Shown: positions 45,395 through 55,645 of the stretch, piece by piece
Layout: each line of letters starts with the position of its first letter
Numbering within the stretch: the first letter of the stretch is position 1
Source: Erythrobacter sp. JK5
Lineage (GTDB): Bacteria; Pseudomonadota; Alphaproteobacteria; Sphingomonadales; Sphingomonadaceae
Assembly: GCF_018205975.1 (NCBI RefSeq)
Contig: NZ_CP073577.1
Span: 2,604,001 to 2,668,000, forward strand
Length of the DNA: 64,000 nt
Direction: 5' to 3'
Notes under the pieces: generated by a model
Told to the model about the DNA's origin: nothing
Databases searched by the model: none
What the model saw: the letters and a program-made list of their open reading frames with translations, nothing else
Position numbers and translations under genes: made by a program

Positions 45395-46150
45395 TCAACG
45401 CCCGGCCATCGCCTTCACCTTCGACAGGAATGTCCGACCGATCCTGAGCGCATCGCCGTTCTGCAGCTCTGCCGACCATACGCCGAGACCGTCATGACGG
45501 AGCCCGCGAATATTGTCGCGCCGCAGGATGGTCGACCGGTGGATGCGGATGAATTCGTCCGGATCGAGCCGCGCTTCGAGGCCGGCAATGGTCTGGAGCA
45601 ACAGATAGGAATGCGCCTTTTCGCCTTCGCCGACATGCAGGCGCACGTAATCGCGCTCGGCATCGATCCGGTGAACCTCACTGACTGCGATGCGCAGCAA
45701 TTCCGAGCGATGCGGCACCCACAGCTCCTCGAGCCACCGGCTCCCCTTTTCCTTGCGCGATCCGCGTCGGGCGATTGCCCGCTCGATCGCGCGCTCGAGC
45801 CGGTCGGCGGCGACGGGTTTCAAAACGTAATCGATCGCTTCCAGGTCGAACGCTTCGACCGCGAAATGATCGTGCGCGGTAACGAAGATGACCGCAGGCG
45901 GATTGTCCAGATCGGCAAGCTTGCGCGCCACCCCCAGCCCGTCGAGCTCGGGCATGGTCATGTCGAGCAGCACCAGATCGGGAGCGAGCTTGTCGATCAG
46001 CCGCAGCGCCGCCGCACCGTCGCTGGCGGTGCCTGCAACGCTGATCGCGTCGATCTCTGCGCAGATGACCTGGATCCGTTCCACCGCCAGCGGTTCGTCG
46101 TCGACGATCAGGGTGCGCAGCGCGCTCTGTTCGGTTGCAGCATCAGCCAT
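45395..46150 (-). CDS. LytTR-family response regulator, second pair
   Basis: 251 residues. Receiver domain with DDE at 17-19, phospho-acceptor Asp63 in LLDMTMPELDG and YVLKPVA; LytTR DNA-binding domain (about 145-250) with IRIHRSTILRRDNI. It overlaps the upstream histidine kinase gene by 8 nt, so the pair is co-expressed. It is a paralogue of the regulator at 5952. Confidence 0.93.
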   Translation of the reverse strand: MADAATEQSALRTLIVDDEPLAVERIQVICAEIDAISVAGTASDGAAALRLIDKLAPDLVLLDMTMPELDGLGVARKLADLDNPPAVIFVTAHDHFAVEAFDLEAIDYVLKPVAADRLERAIERAIARRGSRKEKGSRWLEELWVPHRSELLRIAVSEVHRIDAERDYVRLHVGEGEKAHSYLLLQTIAGLEARLDPDEFIRIHRSTILRRDNIRGLRHDGLGVWSAELQNGDALRIGRTFLSKVKAMAGR

Positions 46151-47378
46151 GGCAGGTCAGCGGAATGCGAATCTCGGTCTGGTATCCTCCGGGAATCGGG
46201 CCCGAGGTCAAGCCGATATCGGGTCCGAACCGGGCTTCGAGCCGGTCGCGGACATTGGCAAGGCCGATACCGAAGCCATGTTTCACGCCTTCGGGTACGC
46301 CCGGACCATCATCGCTGACGGTCAGCACCAGCCGGTCGAATTCCTCGCGCGCGGCAACCGTTATGGTGATCTGGCGGTTGACCGTCGACACCGCGTACTT
46401 GACCGAATTTTCGACCAGCGGCTGTAGGATCATGCCCGGCACCCTTGCATCGACGAGGTCGTCTGGCAGATCGAACACGCAATTCAGCCGCTCGGGAAAG
46501 CGCACCGCCTCGATATCGAGATACAGCCTTTGCAGGTCGAATTCGTCGTTCAGCGGCACGTCCGATGTCGGGTCTTCGGCGAGGCTGTGGCGGTAGAAGC
46601 GACTGATCGTCTGGATCATGCGCTCGGCGCGATCCGGCTTGCCGGTGATGACCAGCGCCGACAGCGAATTCAAGGTGTTGAACAGGAAATGCGGGTTGAC
46701 CTGATAGCGCAGCGATCGCAGCTCGGCCGCCTTCGCGGCAGACCGGAACTGCTGTTCGCGCCGTTCGGCAGCGCGGGCCTGCGAGATCGCCAGCAGCGCG
46801 AGATACAGCGCCGCCCAGGTCAGCAGGATATAGTACCGGCTCAGCGCGGAATCGACCAGCGGCAGCCATTGCTCGCCCTTGTCGCCCGCTTCCTGCAAGG
46901 TAACGGTGATGGTCGCTGGGTTGTCGGGATCTTCGTCCTCTGGCGGAGCATAGTCCCAGCCTGACGGGCGCGGGATTTCCGCGAAAAGATTGCCCGCCTC
47001 GTCGCGGCGCAGGCTGATTCCGCGCTCCTGGGCGAATTTCTGCTCCATCTTCTCCTGGATCGGGGCGAACAACATCTGATTGACCTGTGCCACCAGAACC
47101 GCGCCGGGGAGAGCGGCGATCAGCGCCACGCACATCATGATCCAGCGACTGCGCGCCTGGAACAATCTGAGGATGAACCACAGGACCAGCGTCACCAGCA
47201 CACCGGTCGCGCACACCGTGCCGCGCCGCCACAACAGATCGGTATCGAGATCCATCCCGATCAGCGAGCCGCGGGCCGTGATCAGCAGGAAATACACAGC
47301 CCACAACACCACCGCCGAAATAAGGACGGTGCGAACCGAAACGGTCGGCGGACTGTCGATGATCTCAGGTCTGTGCAT
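46143..47378 (-). CDS. LytS/YehU-type sensor histidine kinase, second pair
   Basis: 411 residues. Hydrophobic segments near 18-36, 55-72, 82-100 and 182-200, with a periplasmic loop of about 80 residues between the third and fourth that is absent from the kinase at 4693. Catalytic part: QVNPHFLFNTLNSL with His230, LVENSVKYAV, DDGPGVP and GIGLANVRDRL. Signal unknown; the loop is the likely sensor. Confidence 0.92.
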   Translation of the reverse strand: MHRPEIIDSPPTVSVRTVLISAVVLWAVYFLLITARGSLIGMDLDTDLLWRRGTVCATGVLVTLVLWFILRLFQARSRWIMMCVALIAALPGAVLVAQVNQMLFAPIQEKMEQKFAQERGISLRRDEAGNLFAEIPRPSGWDYAPPEDEDPDNPATITVTLQEAGDKGEQWLPLVDSALSRYYILLTWAALYLALLAISQARAAERREQQFRSAAKAAELRSLRYQVNPHFLFNTLNSLSALVITGKPDRAERMIQTISRFYRHSLAEDPTSDVPLNDEFDLQRLYLDIEAVRFPERLNCVFDLPDDLVDARVPGMILQPLVENSVKYAVSTVNRQITITVAAREEFDRLVLTVSDDGPGVPEGVKHGFGIGLANVRDRLEARFGPDIGLTSGPIPGGYQTEIRIPLTCHG

Positions 47379-47495
47379 TGACGGGCCGAGAGATAGACCC
47401 TGACCGCGCCGCTCGCCAAGGTCGCGGAGAGTGGATCATCGGATCAGGTCGGGCCTTGGTCGAATGGCGGCCGGGTTAAGGGGCTGAATCCGGCT

Positions 47496-48929
47496 TCAGG
47501 CCCGCGGCTTGATCATATCCGCCGGTACAACCCATTTGGAAAACTGCTCTCCGGTAAGCAGATCGAGCGCCAGCGCCGCCTCTTGCAGGGTTGTACCCTC
47601 GGCGTGCGCCTTCTTGGCGATCTTTGCCGCATTGTCGTAGCCGATATGCGGGTTGAGCGCAGTCACCAGCATCAGGCTCTCGTTGAGCAGCTTTTCGATC
47701 CGCGCTTCGTTGGCTTCGATCCCGGTGACGCAGTGATCGGTAAAGCTGCGCGCCGAATCGCTCAGCAGCCGGATCGATTGAAGCACTCCGTAGATCATCA
47801 CCGGCTTGAACACGTTGAGCTCGAGATGCCCGTTCGATCCGGCGATGCTGACGGTCGTGTGATTGCCCATCACCTGCGCGCACACCATGGTCAGCGCCTC
47901 GCACTGGGTCGGGTTGACCTTGCCCGGCATGATCGAGGAGCCCGGCTCGTTGGCGGGCAGCGCGATCTCGCCGAGGCCGCAGCGCGGGCCCGAACCGAGC
48001 AGACGGATATCGTTGGCGATCTTCATCAGGCTGACCGCGACCGAATTGAGCGCGCCCGACAGCTCGACCAGCGCATCGTGCGCGGCGAGTGCCTCGAACT
48101 TGTTGGCGGCACTGACGAAATCGTGCCCGGTCGCGGCGGCGACCTGCGCGGCGAATGTCTCGGCGAACCCGGCCTTCGAATTGATCCCGGTGCCCACCGC
48201 GGTGCCGCCCTGCGCCAGTTCCAGCACGCGCGGCAGTGCGTTTTCGAGCCGCACGATCGCATATTCGACCTGCTTGGCATAGCCCGAGAATTCCTGACCC
48301 AGCGTCAGCGGGGTCGCGTCCTGAAGGTGCGTGCGACCGATCTTGACGATGTCGGCAAAGGCTTTCGCTTTGCCATCGAGCGCGCCGTGGAGATGGTGCA
48401 GCGCCGGAATCAGCTGCTCGATCGTCTCGCTTGCCGCGGCGATGTGCATCGCCGTCGGAAACGTGTCGTTCGAACTTTGTCCCATGTTGCAGTGATCGTT
48501 GGGGTGCACCGGCTCCTTGCCGCCATGCTGTCCTGTAAGGATCTGGTTCGCGCGGCTGGCGATCACCTCGTTGGCATTCATGTTCGATTGCGTGCCCGAA
48601 CCGGTCTGCCACACGCTGAGGGGAAACTGGCTCGCCAGCGTGCCGTCGATCACTTCTCCCGCCGCCTTGACGATAGCTTCGCCCAGATCGCTGGCGAGCA
48701 CGCCTAGCTCCATGTTCGCCTTCGCCGCCGCGCGCTTCTGGATTCCCAGGGCCTTGACCAGCGGCGCCGGCATGGTTTCGGTCCCGATCGCAAAATTCGC
48801 CAGGCTTCGCTGAGTCTGCGCGCCCCAGTGCGCATCGGCCGGCACAGCCACCTCGCCGAGCGAATCGCTTTCGATCCGGACGTTGCCCGTCGCCCCGAAA
48901 ATCTGTCCGTCGTTGCGTATGTCACTCAT
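47496..48929 (-). CDS. fumC: class II fumarate hydratase
   Basis: 477 residues. The fumarase/aspartase signature [16 protein letters not shown] with the catalytic Ser loop is present, as is [14 protein letters not shown] and the [15 protein letters not shown] block. This type needs no Fe-S cluster and is oxygen-stable; it converts fumarate to malate in the TCA cycle. ATG 48929 (MSDIRNDGQ) is the family start. Extra N-terminal residues (about 15) precede the usual beginning. Confidence 0.96.
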   Translation of the reverse strand: MSDIRNDGQIFGATGNVRIESDSLGEVAVPADAHWGAQTQRSLANFAIGTETMPAPLVKALGIQKRAAAKANMELGVLASDLGEAIVKAAGEVIDGTLASQFPLSVWQTGSGTQSNMNANEVIASRANQILTGQHGGKEPVHPNDHCNMGQSSNDTFPTAMHIAAASETIEQLIPALHHLHGALDGKAKAFADIVKIGRTHLQDATPLTLGQEFSGYAKQVEYAIVRLENALPRVLELAQGGTAVGTGINSKAGFAETFAAQVAAATGHDFVSAANKFEALAAHDALVELSGALNSVAVSLMKIANDIRLLGSGPRCGLGEIALPANEPGSSIMPGKVNPTQCEALTMVCAQVMGNHTTVSIAGSNGHLELNVFKPVMIYGVLQSIRLLSDSARSFTDHCVTGIEANEARIEKLLNESLMLVTALNPHIGYDNAAKIAKKAHAEGTTLQEAALALDLLTGEQFSKWVVPADMIKPRA

Positions 48930-49030
48930 CGAAGCTTTCCTTATGCCGGTCGATTGCGGGGTCCCATAAGCATCGCCGAGCGGGCACGTCAAAGCTCTTG
49001 GAAGTGACGCCCGCGAAGTATAGGAGGGGG

Positions 49031-49058
49031 TTGACGCGCTGTATTGCTCGGATAATAC
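49031..49058 (+). promoter_or_regulatory. candidate promoter for the PCMT-like/tolC genes
   Basis: TTGACG at 49031-49036 and TAATAC at 49053-49058, 16 bp apart, lie just before the PCMT-like gene in the gap divergent to fumC. GGAGGG follows as ribosome-binding site. Confidence 0.4.
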
Positions 49059-49075
49059 AGCTATCCGGAGGGCAA

Positions 49076-49681
49076 ATGACCGATATCGCCGCATCTTTTG
49101 ACACTTCTGCCGCCCGCCGGGCGATGATCGACAGCCAGCTGCGCACCAGCGGCGTGAACGAAGAGTTTGCGCTCGCCCGGATGCTCGCAGTGCCGCGCGA
49201 AGACTTCCTGCCCGACCACAAGGCGCCGCTCGCCTATATCGACCGTGCCGTCCCGCTGGGCGATGATGGCCATCTCGCTGCGCCGCTGTTTTACGGCAAG
49301 TTGCTGATCGAGGCTGCGCCGATGCCGGGAGACCGGGTGCTCGTGGTCGAAGGCGGCACCGGCTATCTGACCGAGCTCCTGCGGCCGCTGGTCGCAGAAA
49401 CCGACACGATGTCCGCCGCACAAGCCGCTGAGGCTCCGGAGCAGTCGGGCAAATCCTACTCGCTGGTTCTGATCGATGGCGCGATCGAGCAGCTGCCTGA
49501 AGGGCTGGCCGCTCGTGTCGAGGAGGACGGGCGCCTCGTTTCAGGCCTGTTGCTGCGGCAGGTCACCAGGCTCGCTTCGGGGCGGAAGGTTTCGGGCAGG
49601 ATCGCGCTGCTGCCGATCGAGGACCTCGGCATCCCGGTGCTTCATGCCTTCGACAAGCCGAAAAGCTGGTCGTTTTCGTGA
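49076..49681 (+). CDS. degenerate PCMT-like (protein-L-isoaspartate O-methyltransferase family) protein
   Basis: 201 residues. The N-terminal half follows PCMT ([30 protein letters not shown] region). The SAM-binding strand reads [15 protein letters not shown], with Glu-Gly-Gly in place of the usual xGxGSGY, and about 20 residues after it are replaced by a short acidic linker ([16 protein letters not shown]), removing part of the SAM pocket. It is probably not an active methyltransferase. ATG 49076 has GGAGGG upstream. Its stop overlaps tolC (GTGA). Confidence 0.8.
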   Translation: MTDIAASFDTSAARRAMIDSQLRTSGVNEEFALARMLAVPREDFLPDHKAPLAYIDRAVPLGDDGHLAAPLFYGKLLIEAAPMPGDRVLVVEGGTGYLTELLRPLVAETDTMSAAQAAEAPEQSGKSYSLVLIDGAIEQLPEGLAARVEEDGRLVSGLLLRQVTRLASGRKVSGRIALLPIEDLGIPVLHAFDKPKSWSFS

Positions 49682-51150
49682 CTTTCGCTTCACTCCGACG
49701 GGCAGCGGCGCTCGGTACCGCATGTGCCACATGTGCCGTCGCGGCACCGGCTCAGGCAGATACGCTGCGCGAGGCGTTGGTGCATGCCTACAACACCAAC
49801 CCGACGCTGCAGGGCGCGCGCGCCAACCAGCGCGCGACCGACGAGGAAGTCCCGATAAACCGCGCACAGGGCCTGCCTTCGGTTGACGTGGTTGCCAACC
49901 ACATCGAATTCCTGAAGGTTTCGCCCAACTCGTTCACCGCGCCCGCGCGCCGTCTTCAGATCGGACCGGATCTTGCGGTCCCAATCTATTCGGGCGGAGC
50001 GGTCAAGAACGCGATACGCGGAGCAAAGGAGCGCGTCTCCGCCGGCCGCGCCGATCTGCGCGCGACCGAAAGCGCGATCTTCAGCCGCACGGTCGCCGCC
50101 TATATGGACGTGCTGCGCACCGAGGCGCTGGCGTCGCTGGCCGCAAACCAGGTCGAAGTGTTGCGGGTGAATCTCGAAGCGACCAGCGACCGGTTCGAGA
50201 TCGGCGACCTGACCCGCACCGATGTGGCGCAGTCGCAATCGCGCCTGGCGGTGGCCGAAGGCGACCTGCAGACCGCCTATGGCAATTTGATTGCCGCACG
50301 CGAAACATATCTCCAGCTGGTGGGCAAGGCACCCACCGATCTCGAAGCGCCCCCGCCGCTGCCCGGCTTGCCTGCTACGGTCGGCATGGCGGAGGTCGCC
50401 GCGCTCGAGAACAATCCCGATCTGATTGCCGCGAAGGAGCGCGCCGACGCGGCGCGGTTCGACACCAAGGCCGCAGGTGCCGGACGGCTTCCGACCGTAA
50501 GCGGCTTCGCGAATTACGATTACACCGACTATTTCGGCACGCTCGGCGGCCCGATCTCGTCCGATTTCACCCAGTCCGAGACCACCGCCAATGTCGGCGT
50601 GCAGATCAACATCCCGATTTTCCAGGGCGGGTTGACCGCCGCCCGGCAACGCCAGGCCGGGGCCCGCGAAACCGCGGCGCTGGAGCAGGTCATCGCCACC
50701 GAACGCGACGTGATCGCGCAGACGCGATCGGCCTATTCGAGCTGGCAGGCCGCCAACGCCGTGATCGAAAGCTCGAAATCCGCCGTCGAGGCGGCGGAAG
50801 TGAGCCTCGAAGGTGTGCGCGCCGAAAATTCGATCGGCAATCGCACGATCCTCGACGTGCTCAATGCCGAGCAGGAATTGCTGCAGGCGCGTGCGCAACT
50901 CGTGACGGCGCGGCGCAACGCCTATGTCGCGGGATTCACGCTGCTCGCGGCGATGGGGCGGGCCGAGGCGCGCGATCTCAACCTCGATACCGGGGGTCCA
51001 CTCTACGATCCGCAGGTCAATTACGACCGGGTCCGCGGACGGCTGTGGGACTGGGACCGCGATCCCGCACCCGCCGCCAATTCGACCAGAACCGTTGACA
51101 TTCCCGCTGCCGACGCAACAATCGGCCCACAGCTGGAACCCGGCGAGTAG
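49678..51150 (+). CDS. tolC: TolC family outer-membrane protein
   Basis: 490 residues with a signal peptide (1-27). The TolC/OEP fold is shown by two repeats of long amphipathic helices and the conserved N- and C-terminal LREALVHAYNTNPTLQGARA and NAEQELLQARAQLVTARRNAYVAGFTLLAAMG. It forms the trimeric outer-membrane channel for tripartite efflux or type I secretion. GTG 49678 overlaps the PCMT-like gene (GTGA). No inner-membrane partner is adjacent. Confidence 0.93.
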   Translation: MTFASLRRAAALGTACATCAVAAPAQADTLREALVHAYNTNPTLQGARANQRATDEEVPINRAQGLPSVDVVANHIEFLKVSPNSFTAPARRLQIGPDLAVPIYSGGAVKNAIRGAKERVSAGRADLRATESAIFSRTVAAYMDVLRTEALASLAANQVEVLRVNLEATSDRFEIGDLTRTDVAQSQSRLAVAEGDLQTAYGNLIAARETYLQLVGKAPTDLEAPPPLPGLPATVGMAEVAALENNPDLIAAKERADAARFDTKAAGAGRLPTVSGFANYDYTDYFGTLGGPISSDFTQSETTANVGVQINIPIFQGGLTAARQRQAGARETAALEQVIATERDVIAQTRSAYSSWQAANAVIESSKSAVEAAEVSLEGVRAENSIGNRTILDVLNAEQELLQARAQLVTARRNAYVAGFTLLAAMGRAEARDLNLDTGGPLYDPQVNYDRVRGRLWDWDRDPAPAANSTRTVDIPAADATIGPQLEPGE

Positions 51151-51189
51151 CGTCGGGATCCTTCGAAACTTGCAACGTCGGGGCAATTG

Positions 51190-51708
51190 ATGGCGCAGAA
51201 TAACGAAGCTTCGGTCGAAGAAATCCTCGAATCGATCAAACGCGTCATCGCGCGTGACAACCGCGACGAGGCGATGGAAGCGCGCCGTCGGCGCGTGGCC
51301 GAGGCGGACGACGCGGCCGAACGGCCCCTTGCCACGGATAGCGACGGTCCCCAATCTGCCGAGGCCGAAGCGGAGGAAGACGCCGAGGAGATCCTCGACT
51401 TGGCGGATATGCAGTTCCCGCACGATTTCGCTGAGTCGGCCGGAGACGATGAGCTCGACGACAGCGACGGGCCGCTGATTGCCGAGAACGTGCGCGGCGC
51501 GATGCAGGAAAATCTCGCCGCTCTCGCGATGCTCGCCGAACCGGGCGCAAAACCGCAGATCGTGCGCTCGGGCGAGACGTCGCTCGAAGGACTGACTCGC
51601 GAATTGCTGCGTCCGATGCTGGCCGAATGGCTCGACAGGAACCTGCCGACCATGGTCGAAAAGCTGGTCCGCGCCGAGATTTCCCGGATCGCGGGCAAAA
51701 AGGGCTGA
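51190..51708 (+). CDS. PopZ-like DUF2497 polar organising protein
   Basis: 172 residues. An N-terminal helix (ASVEEILESIKRVIARDN), an acidic and disordered middle (about 30-110, many Asp and Glu), and a helical C-terminus (LEGLTRELLRPMLAEWLDRNLP) match the architecture of PopZ, the scaffold that anchors the chromosome origin at the cell pole in Caulobacter. In Sphingomonadales the role is inferred. ATG 51190 (or TTG 51187). It follows tolC by 39 nt. Confidence 0.85.
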   Translation: MAQNNEASVEEILESIKRVIARDNRDEAMEARRRRVAEADDAAERPLATDSDGPQSAEAEAEEDAEEILDLADMQFPHDFAESAGDDELDDSDGPLIAENVRGAMQENLAALAMLAEPGAKPQIVRSGETSLEGLTRELLRPMLAEWLDRNLPTMVEKLVRAEISRIAGKKG

Positions 51709-51782
51709 TCGCACCCGATCGGCTTGGTGATACTCCGCAGCGCGGTTTTGCTGGCCTCGGCTCCGCCTACGGGCTAGTTGCG

Positions 51783-53948
51783 ATGCTCATGAAGAGAATG
51801 CCGACACTGGCCGTCGCTCTGGCGGCCGCCTCGTTCGTTTCAGCCCCGCTTGCGGCAGATGATCACACAGCCCCCTCGACCGAGGCGGTTGCCGGGGTGA
51901 CTGCGCCGCCGATGACGGCGCAAGACCTGATCACGATGCCACGCCTGGGTGCGCCAACGGTCACGCCGTTCGGTCGATACGCGGTCTATTCGGTGACCGA
52001 AACCGATCCCGAAACCTACGAGCGCGCGGCGAAGCATTACGTGCTCGATCTCTCCCGGCCCGGGGCCCGGCCGGTGGCGTTCGATCTCGGCATCAAGGCG
52101 GGCTCGCTGGCCTTCGGTCCCGACAATTTCCTGTATTTCCTGAGTTCGGAACACACCGACGAGGATGCGGAAAAACGCTCGCGCGTCTGGCGCGCCGCGC
52201 TTGAAGGAAACGGCAATGTCACCGGGCCGATGGTGGTGGCCGACATTGCCGGCGCCGATATCGCCGGGTTCAAGCTTGCACCCGGCGGCGACAAGATCGC
52301 GCTATGGTCGCAAATCGATCGCGACTGTCCGCGGTTCGGATGCGAGCCAGAGGCCACGCCGGTCGGTAGCGGGCGACTGTACGAAGGCGATGCCGGGTTT
52401 GTCCGGCACTGGGACCGCTGGATTGAGCCGGGCCGTTTCAACCGCGTGTTCGTGTTCGGCCTCCAAGACGGTGTGGTGATCGGAGACGGAGTGCCGCTCG
52501 ACGGGGCCGATCCGGCGACCGGGATCACCGGCAACACCCCCACAATGCCGTTCGGTGGCGGCGAAGACATCGCCTGGGCTCCTGATGGCAATGGGCTCTA
52601 TTTCGTTTTGCGGGAGTCCGGATCGGGCGAGCCGATGTCGACCGATCTCGACATCTACTATGCCGATGCGCTCTCGGGCTTTCGCACCGCTCTGACATTC
52701 GAGAACGAGGCGACCGATACCGCCCCCACGCCGTCGCCCGATGGCAGGTTTCTCGCCTATCTCGCCATGTCGCGTCCCGGCTACGAAGCCGATCGCCTCG
52801 TTGTGCAGTTGCGCGATCTGGAAACCGGGGAAACGCGCGCGCTGACGCAGGACGTCGATCTCTCCTTCGGCAGCCTGACCTGGGACGCCGACGGTCGCTA
52901 CCTGCTCGCCACCGCCAGCGAGGTGCTCGATACGCCGGTGTTCCGCATCGATCCGCGCAGCGGGGAGACGACCAGGCTCGACCTCATGGCGGGGAACGAG
53001 GCGCATATCGGCAATCTCGCCGCGCTGCCCGGCGACCGGCTGCTGTTCACCCGCGATTCGATCGGGGCGCCGGGCGAACTCTACCTGTCCACCGGGCTGA
53101 AACAGGCCCGTCCGCTGACCGATATCGTCACCTCCCGGATGGGAACGATGGCGAGCACCGTGACCACGCGGTTCAGCTTCGCCGGAGCGGAAGGCAACAC
53201 CGTGTGGGGCCAGATCACCCGGCTCGAGGATCAGCAGGGCCCGATCCCCGCAATTCTCTACATCCATGGCGGCCCGCAGGGATCGTTTTCCGACAGCTGG
53301 TCATCGCGCTGGAATCCGCGCGTCGTCGCAAGCCAGGGGTACGCGGTGATCTCGGTCGATTTCCATGGCAGCGCGGGATACGGGCAGGATTTCATGGACG
53401 CGATCAACCGCGACTGGGGCGGCAAGCCGCTGGTCGATCTCCAGCGCGGGCTCGAGGCCGCACTCGAGCGAGACAGCCAGATCGACGGCACCCGCGCCTG
53501 CGCAATGGGCGCGAGCTATGGCGGCTACATGGTCAACTGGATCGCCGGCAATTGGCCCGACCGGTTCGATTGCCTCGTCCAGCACGATGGCCTGTTCGAC
53601 CTGCGCAGCTTCTACTATTCGACCGAGGAACTGTGGTTTCCGCGCTGGGATTTCGGCGGATCGTACAGCGAAGCGCGCGATACCTACGAGCGCTGGAACC
53701 CGGTCAACCACGTCGACAAGTGGCAAACCCCCATGCTGGTGATCACAGGCGAGCAGGATTTCCGCGTGCCCTACACGCAGGGCCTGCAAAGTTTCACCGC
53801 GCTGCAGGAGCGCGGCATTCCTTCGCAATTGCTGGTCTTCCCGGATGAAAACCACTGGGTGTTGGGCGCGAAGAACTCGCTGCAATGGCACACCACCGTG
53901 TTCGACTGGCTGGCGCGCCACCTCAAGGACGATGCGGCAGGCGAATGA
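51783..53948 (+). CDS. S9 family (prolyl oligopeptidase-like) peptidase, secreted
   Basis: 721 residues. Signal peptide (about 1-25). N-terminal beta-propeller (about 40-450) and C-terminal alpha/beta hydrolase domain with nucleophile in GASYGGYMV near 585, Asp in GEQDFRVPY near 660 and His in NHWVLGAKN. Fits the dipeptidyl/acylaminoacyl-peptidase branch of S9. ATG 51783 or 51789 are both possible. Overlaps the next gene (ATGA). Confidence 0.93.
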   Translation: MLMKRMPTLAVALAAASFVSAPLAADDHTAPSTEAVAGVTAPPMTAQDLITMPRLGAPTVTPFGRYAVYSVTETDPETYERAAKHYVLDLSRPGARPVAFDLGIKAGSLAFGPDNFLYFLSSEHTDEDAEKRSRVWRAALEGNGNVTGPMVVADIAGADIAGFKLAPGGDKIALWSQIDRDCPRFGCEPEATPVGSGRLYEGDAGFVRHWDRWIEPGRFNRVFVFGLQDGVVIGDGVPLDGADPATGITGNTPTMPFGGGEDIAWAPDGNGLYFVLRESGSGEPMSTDLDIYYADALSGFRTALTFENEATDTAPTPSPDGRFLAYLAMSRPGYEADRLVVQLRDLETGETRALTQDVDLSFGSLTWDADGRYLLATASEVLDTPVFRIDPRSGETTRLDLMAGNEAHIGNLAALPGDRLLFTRDSIGAPGELYLSTGLKQARPLTDIVTSRMGTMASTVTTRFSFAGAEGNTVWGQITRLEDQQGPIPAILYIHGGPQGSFSDSWSSRWNPRVVASQGYAVISVDFHGSAGYGQDFMDAINRDWGGKPLVDLQRGLEAALERDSQIDGTRACAMGASYGGYMVNWIAGNWPDRFDCLVQHDGLFDLRSFYYSTEELWFPRWDFGGSYSEARDTYERWNPVNHVDKWQTPMLVITGEQDFRVPYTQGLQSFTALQERGIPSQLLVFPDENHWVLGAKNSLQWHTTVFDWLARHLKDDAAGE

Positions 53949-54376
53949 GCGATAGCGACCTGCTGGCGGCGCAGACCGCGCTGGCGAAGAAGTATGGCAG
54001 CGCGAAGCAGGCTGATGGGCCGGGAGACGGCATCGCGCGGCACATCTTTTTGTGCGCGCTGTCCGAAAAGCAGAAATGCTGCTCGCGCGAAGAAGGCGAA
54101 ATCGCGTGGCAGTTCCTCAAGGATCGGCTCAAGGAACGCGGCCTGGCGGGGCCGAAACGCACCGCCGACAGCCCGCGCGGGCCGGGCGGCGGGATCCAGC
54201 GCACCAAGGCCGATTGTCTCCAGATCTGCGCCTCGGGCCCGATCGCGGTCGTTTGGCCCGACGGCGTGTGGTACCACTCGTGCAGCCCGGACGTGCTCGA
54301 ACGGATCATCGAGGAGCATCTGGTCGGCGGAGTCCCGGTCGAGGAATTCCGCCTGAGTGGGCCGACTGTAGGCTAG
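53945..54376 (+). CDS. (2Fe-2S) ferredoxin-domain protein
   Basis: 143 residues. Cysteines [10 protein letters not shown] near the middle, [17 protein letters not shown] and YHSCSPD match the thioredoxin-like 2Fe-2S family (TrxLp ferredoxins), which binds a cluster through four of these Cys. An electron carrier or regulator; partner unknown. ATG 53945 overlaps the S9 peptidase stop (ATGA). Confidence 0.88.
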   Translation: MSDSDLLAAQTALAKKYGSAKQADGPGDGIARHIFLCALSEKQKCCSREEGEIAWQFLKDRLKERGLAGPKRTADSPRGPGGGIQRTKADCLQICASGPIAVVWPDGVWYHSCSPDVLERIIEEHLVGGVPVEEFRLSGPTVG

Positions 54377-54792
54377 TCCTCGTCCTTGCGCGACCAGAGC
54401 TCGTCGCTGCGCGGCAGCCGGTTGTCGACCGAGTCGTCGTGTCCGGTGCCGTTGGAGAGGAACACCAGCCCCATCAAGGCGCCGCCGAGCAGCATCGTAA
54501 ACGCGATGCCGAGCGCGACCGCGATGTAGAAATGCACCGAAACTGCGCCATTGAAGGCGTAGAGCAATCCGATCGCCAGCAGCACCGTGGCGATCGTCAC
54601 CGCCAGAAGCAGTCGCATGATCTGGCGGTAGCGAGCCCAGGCGTGGGCCGCATTCTCGGGGTCGTCGAGGGGGACTTGTTGACCATGGCGGCCCACATGG
54701 GCTGCACCGCATGGCTTTGCAATCGATTCGAGCCAACCGGTACCCGGGACACTGCGGATTCGCTTTTTCGCGGCGGAAATGGCATTTTCCAT
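54373..54792 (-). CDS. membrane protein, hypothetical
   Basis: About 139 residues with two hydrophobic segments (near 60-80 and 88-110) after a polar N-terminus. ATG 54792 was chosen; the first 55 residues are low confidence, and a start nearer the membrane segment (Met around residue 58) is plausible. Convergent with the ferredoxin gene (4-nt overlap) and divergent from the CBS gene. No family recognised. Confidence 0.6.
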   Translation of the reverse strand: MENAISAAKKRIRSVPGTGWLESIAKPCGAAHVGRHGQQVPLDDPENAAHAWARYRQIMRLLLAVTIATVLLAIGLLYAFNGAVSVHFYIAVALGIAFTMLLGGALMGLVFLSNGTGHDDSVDNRLPRSDELWSRKDED

Positions 54793-54814
54793 GGTGAAGG
54801 AGAGAATTGCCGAC

Positions 54815-55246
54815 ATGACCATAGCCAACATCATTGCCGGCCGGTCCGCCGATAGCATCATATCGTGCGATGCCGCGACATCGGTCGCCGAGGTGGTCGA
54901 GCTGCTCGCGGGCAAGCGCATCGGGGCGCTTCCGGTGCTGCGCGACGGCAAGATCGCCGGAATCGTGTCCGAGCGCGACGTGATCTACAAGCTCGCGGAA
55001 ATCGGCCGTAGCGCGCTCGACCAGCCCGTCGAGACGATCATGACCTCGCCGCCCGTCACCGTCGAGCCCAGCACCAAGGTCAACGACGCACTCGCGCTGA
55101 TGACCCGGCGACGGTTCCGGCACTTTCCGGTGGTGGAGAACGGCGAGCTGGTGGCGTTCATTTCGATCGGCGATCTGGTGAAGACCAAGATCGACGAGAT
55201 CGAACACGAAGCCGAAGCGCTGCGCAGCTATATCCAGACCGCTTGA
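54815..55246 (+). CDS. CBS-domain protein
   Basis: 143 residues made of two CBS domains (about 10-65 and 75-130), with LPVLRDGKIAGIVSERDV and FPVVENGELVAFISIGDL. CBS pairs bind adenosyl nucleotides and regulate partner proteins. ATG 54815 has AAGGAGAG 12-14 nt upstream; ATG 54791 in the same frame overlaps the divergent gene. Widespread in alphaproteobacteria as a stand-alone protein. Confidence 0.88.
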   Translation: MTIANIIAGRSADSIISCDAATSVAEVVELLAGKRIGALPVLRDGKIAGIVSERDVIYKLAEIGRSALDQPVETIMTSPPVTVEPSTKVNDALALMTRRRFRHFPVVENGELVAFISIGDLVKTKIDEIEHEAEALRSYIQTA

Positions 55247-55277
55247 GGAACGCACCCGCGCTCCCTAGATTGGTACC

Positions 55278-55607
55278 ATGGCCGAAACGCTCACCCTCAC
55301 GCCCGCCGCCGCCAAGCGTGTGGCGCTGATCGCGCAGAAACAGACGCGGCCCGCAATCCTGCGGCTTTCGGTCGAAGGCGGGGGCTGTTCCGGGTTTCAA
55401 TACAGGTTCGACCTCGCCGATGCACCGGATGCAGACGATTCGGTCAGCGAAACCGACGGCGTGATACTGGTGGTCGATCCGGTCAGCCTCGACCTGGTCG
55501 GCGGAAGCATCGTCGATTTCGTCGAATCGCTCGGTGGCGCCGCATTCCGGGTGGAAAATCCCAACGCCGCGGCCGGCTGCGGTTGCGGGTCGAGCTTCGG
55601 GATTTAG
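55278..55607 (+). CDS. A-type Fe-S carrier (ErpA/IscA-like), stand-alone
   Basis: 109 residues. Cys in GGGCSGFQY near 36 and the C-terminal AGCGCGSSFGI provide the three ligands of A-type carriers. ErpA-type proteins deliver clusters to isoprenoid and respiratory enzymes. It is separate from the suf operon copy at 21190. Starts 31 nt after the CBS gene. Confidence 0.92.
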   Translation: MAETLTLTPAAAKRVALIAQKQTRPAILRLSVEGGGCSGFQYRFDLADAPDADDSVSETDGVILVVDPVSLDLVGGSIVDFVESLGGAAFRVENPNAAAGCGCGSSFGI

Positions 55608-55645
55608 GTTAGACCCGGGCGGCGAGTTGGGGCAGTAGTGCCCGC

